A stretch of DNA of 64,000 nucleotides from Paenibacillus algorifonticola (lineage in GTDB: Bacteria > Bacillota > Bacilli > Paenibacillales > Paenibacillaceae): NCBI RefSeq assembly GCF_000971975.1, contig NZ_LAQO01000026.1, positions 83,202-147,201 of the forward strand, given 5' to 3'. Below, one piece after another: positions 62,866 through 64,000 of this stretch; positions within the stretch are counted from its first letter, which is position 1; every line of letters starts with the position of its first letter. Position numbers and translations under genes: made by a program. The notes below the pieces were generated by a model. The model saw only the letters and a list, made by a program, of their open reading frames with translations. It made no database searches and was not told the DNA's origin.

Positions 62866-63780
62866 CTAATCCGACAGTGCCCGCATGATGTTGGATTTCG
62901 CCTCTGCCGCAATCGTTTCATTCCCGTCATCGACCGCTTGCATTAAGATCAGTATGGGGATGTATACCGCGATCAGCCGTGCCAGCAGCTTCGTTTCCTC
63001 GTCCGCTCCTCCGTACGTTTCGAAAAACACGCCGCGAGCGTAAGGTGGTAAAAAGCTATAAGCAACGCTCAAATCGCAAGCTGGATGGCCTACGCTCAGA
63101 TCGCCCCAATCAATGATGCCGGAAACGATCCCGTTCTCATTCACAAGCATATTTTTGAAATGAAGATCGCCATGTAGCAGTGCACTCACCGCCTCGACAC
63201 GGTCCTTTTGCAGCCTGCTAATATACGCTTCGATCACACCGGACTCCTCCGGCGACAAGTGTTCAACCACCTTCGATAGAAAGCCCTCCAATTTCACTTT
63301 GCGCGATGCTATGTCCGTCAAGCTTCGATGATCTTGCTGAACTCCGCACTTCAGCGCCGCCTGCACCGGAAACTCATGCAATCTCCGCAAAAATTTCGCC
63401 AGCGTCTCTGCCGATAAAGCCCGGCGTTCTTCCGTCAAACCGATTGGAAAATCTCCTTGCACGTAGGCATAGCCAAGAAATGGTGCCGGGTATTCGTCAC
63501 TTGCTTCGCCATAAAACAACGGTTTAGGATAGGGGATGGTCATATATGCCTCCAGCTTCGGCAGCAGCTTCCCTTCCATACGAATCGAGCCAACTGCAAT
63601 CGTTCTTCTTGGAAACCGGAACACGTACTCGTCACCGATGAGAAAAACCGTATTGTCCCAGCCCCAGCCCAATCGCTTCACTTGCTTCGATGACAGCTGA
63701 GGGAATTGTCTGCCGATCAGCGTCCGCGCCTGCTCTTCGTTAACCTCCCACTCCGCATCCCATACATTCGTTCCTCCCAT
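62866..63780 (-). CDS. APH-family phosphotransferase
   Basis: A 304-residue protein of the aminoglycoside phosphotransferase fold, with LLHGDLHFKNMLV (catalytic loop) and GIIDWGDLSVG (metal-binding motif). AGGAGG precedes the ATG. It is not closely similar to the other such protein at 29747. Substrates of this branch include macrolides and other small molecules; no resistance claim can be made from sequence alone. It stands alone, with a palindromic element upstream. Confidence 0.85.
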   Translation of the reverse strand: MGGTNVWDAEWEVNEEQARTLIGRQFPQLSSKQVKRLGWGWDNTVFLIGDEYVFRFPRRTIAVGSIRMEGKLLPKLEAYMTIPYPKPLFYGEASDEYPAPFLGYAYVQGDFPIGLTEERRALSAETLAKFLRRLHEFPVQAALKCGVQQDHRSLTDIASRKVKLEGFLSKVVEHLSPEESGVIEAYISRLQKDRVEAVSALLHGDLHFKNMLVNENGIVSGIIDWGDLSVGHPACDLSVAYSFLPPYARGVFFETYGGADEETKLLARLIAVYIPILILMQAVDDGNETIAAEAKSNIMRALSD

Positions 63781-63843
63781 GAATTGTCTGCCTCCTCGTT
63801 CCTTACGTTATTAAAATATTTACATTTACTGGAAGTTAAGCAT

Positions 63844-63926
63844 AACTGCCCTTTAGCTTAATGAAAAATGAAGCAGCTGCCGGATCACAATCTGCTCCAT
63901 TTTTCATTGAACTAAAGTTCCCCGTT
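63844..63926. repeat. Palindromic intergenic element, well-preserved copy
   Basis: CTTTAG (63851-63856), AATGAAAAATG (63860-63870) and AGCAG (63872-63876) pair in order with CTGCT (63892-63896), CATTTTTCATT (63898-63908) and CTAAAG (63912-63917), giving a stem of more than 20 pairs. AAC and GTT mark the ends. It could act as a terminator on either strand or be a non-autonomous mobile element. Confidence 0.65.
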
Positions 63927-64000
63927 AGGATTCCTGTAGAGCGTTAATTTTGCGTTTTGCATAAAAACGAGCGCCTCCAGTAAGATGGGGTAGTCACGGG

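Noticed and set aside
1..64000. tRNA, rRNA, riboswitch and prophage attachment sites
   Set aside because: I looked for tRNA arms, rRNA segments and common riboswitch cores by eye and found none I could support; a covariance-model search would be needed to exclude them.

Overview
The window looks like chromosomal DNA of a Paenibacillus-type Firmicute, probably a soil or plant-associated polysaccharide degrader. The reasons are strong AGGAGG-type ribosome binding sites with frequent TTG and GTG starts, YesM/YesN-like two-component pairs, LplB/LplC-type and MalF/MalG-type sugar permeases with no ATPase beside them, long AraC-type regulators, an SLH-anchored modular glycosidase and a collagen-like protein. 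This is inference from gene content; no rRNA or tRNA gene was seen.

Region A (1-26100, all + strand). A permease fragment at the left edge is followed by a YesN/YesM-like response regulator and sensor kinase, then a solute-binding lipoprotein, two permeases, a GH127 beta-L-arabinofuranosidase-family enzyme, an M24 (Xaa-Pro type) peptidase and a full set of genes for trans-4-hydroxy-L-proline breakdown. That set holds a 4-hydroxyproline epimerase-type protein, a divergent paralogue with Ser/Gly in place of the two catalytic Cys, a multi-subunit D-hydroxyproline dehydrogenase (beta apart from the BFD-like, gamma and alpha subunits), a DHDPS-family deaminase and a 2-oxoglutarate semialdehyde dehydrogenase. 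A second GH127 with the HypBA1 residue layout and two secreted HEFGH metalloproteases close the run, followed by a strong terminator. I read this as a locus for hydroxyproline-rich plant glycoproteins (extensins): proteolysis outside, uptake of arabinosylated Hyp glycopeptides, removal of arabinose, then Hyp to 2-oxoglutarate.

Region B (26100-35180). A mixed stretch with a BclA-like collagen-repeat protein, a 5'-truncated GH88 gene, an AraC regulator, an APH-type kinase, a group of SUKH/DUF4375/unknown proteins that resembles immunity genes of polymorphic toxin systems, and an AraC-GyrI-like regulator.

Region C (35180-41350). A hybrid sensor protein with two histidine-kinase cores, a secreted GH74-like beta-propeller protein, and a scar where an IS30 remnant is joined to an aldo/keto reductase pseudogene.

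Region D (41350-62470). A fucose-centred glycan locus: an AraC regulator diverges from an SDR, an enolase-superfamily dehydratase, a second SDR and an FAH-family hydrolase (together matching the non-phosphorylating L-fucose pathway to pyruvate and lactate), then a GH95 fucosidase, a membrane-anchored AraC regulator, two near-duplicate binding proteins flanking two permeases, and a giant cell-surface GH27 protein with X2 modules, carbohydrate-binding-like repeats and SLH domains.

Region E (62470-64000). A short remnant of a 2OG-Fe(II) oxygenase, an APH-type phosphotransferase and two copies of a palindromic intergenic repeat.
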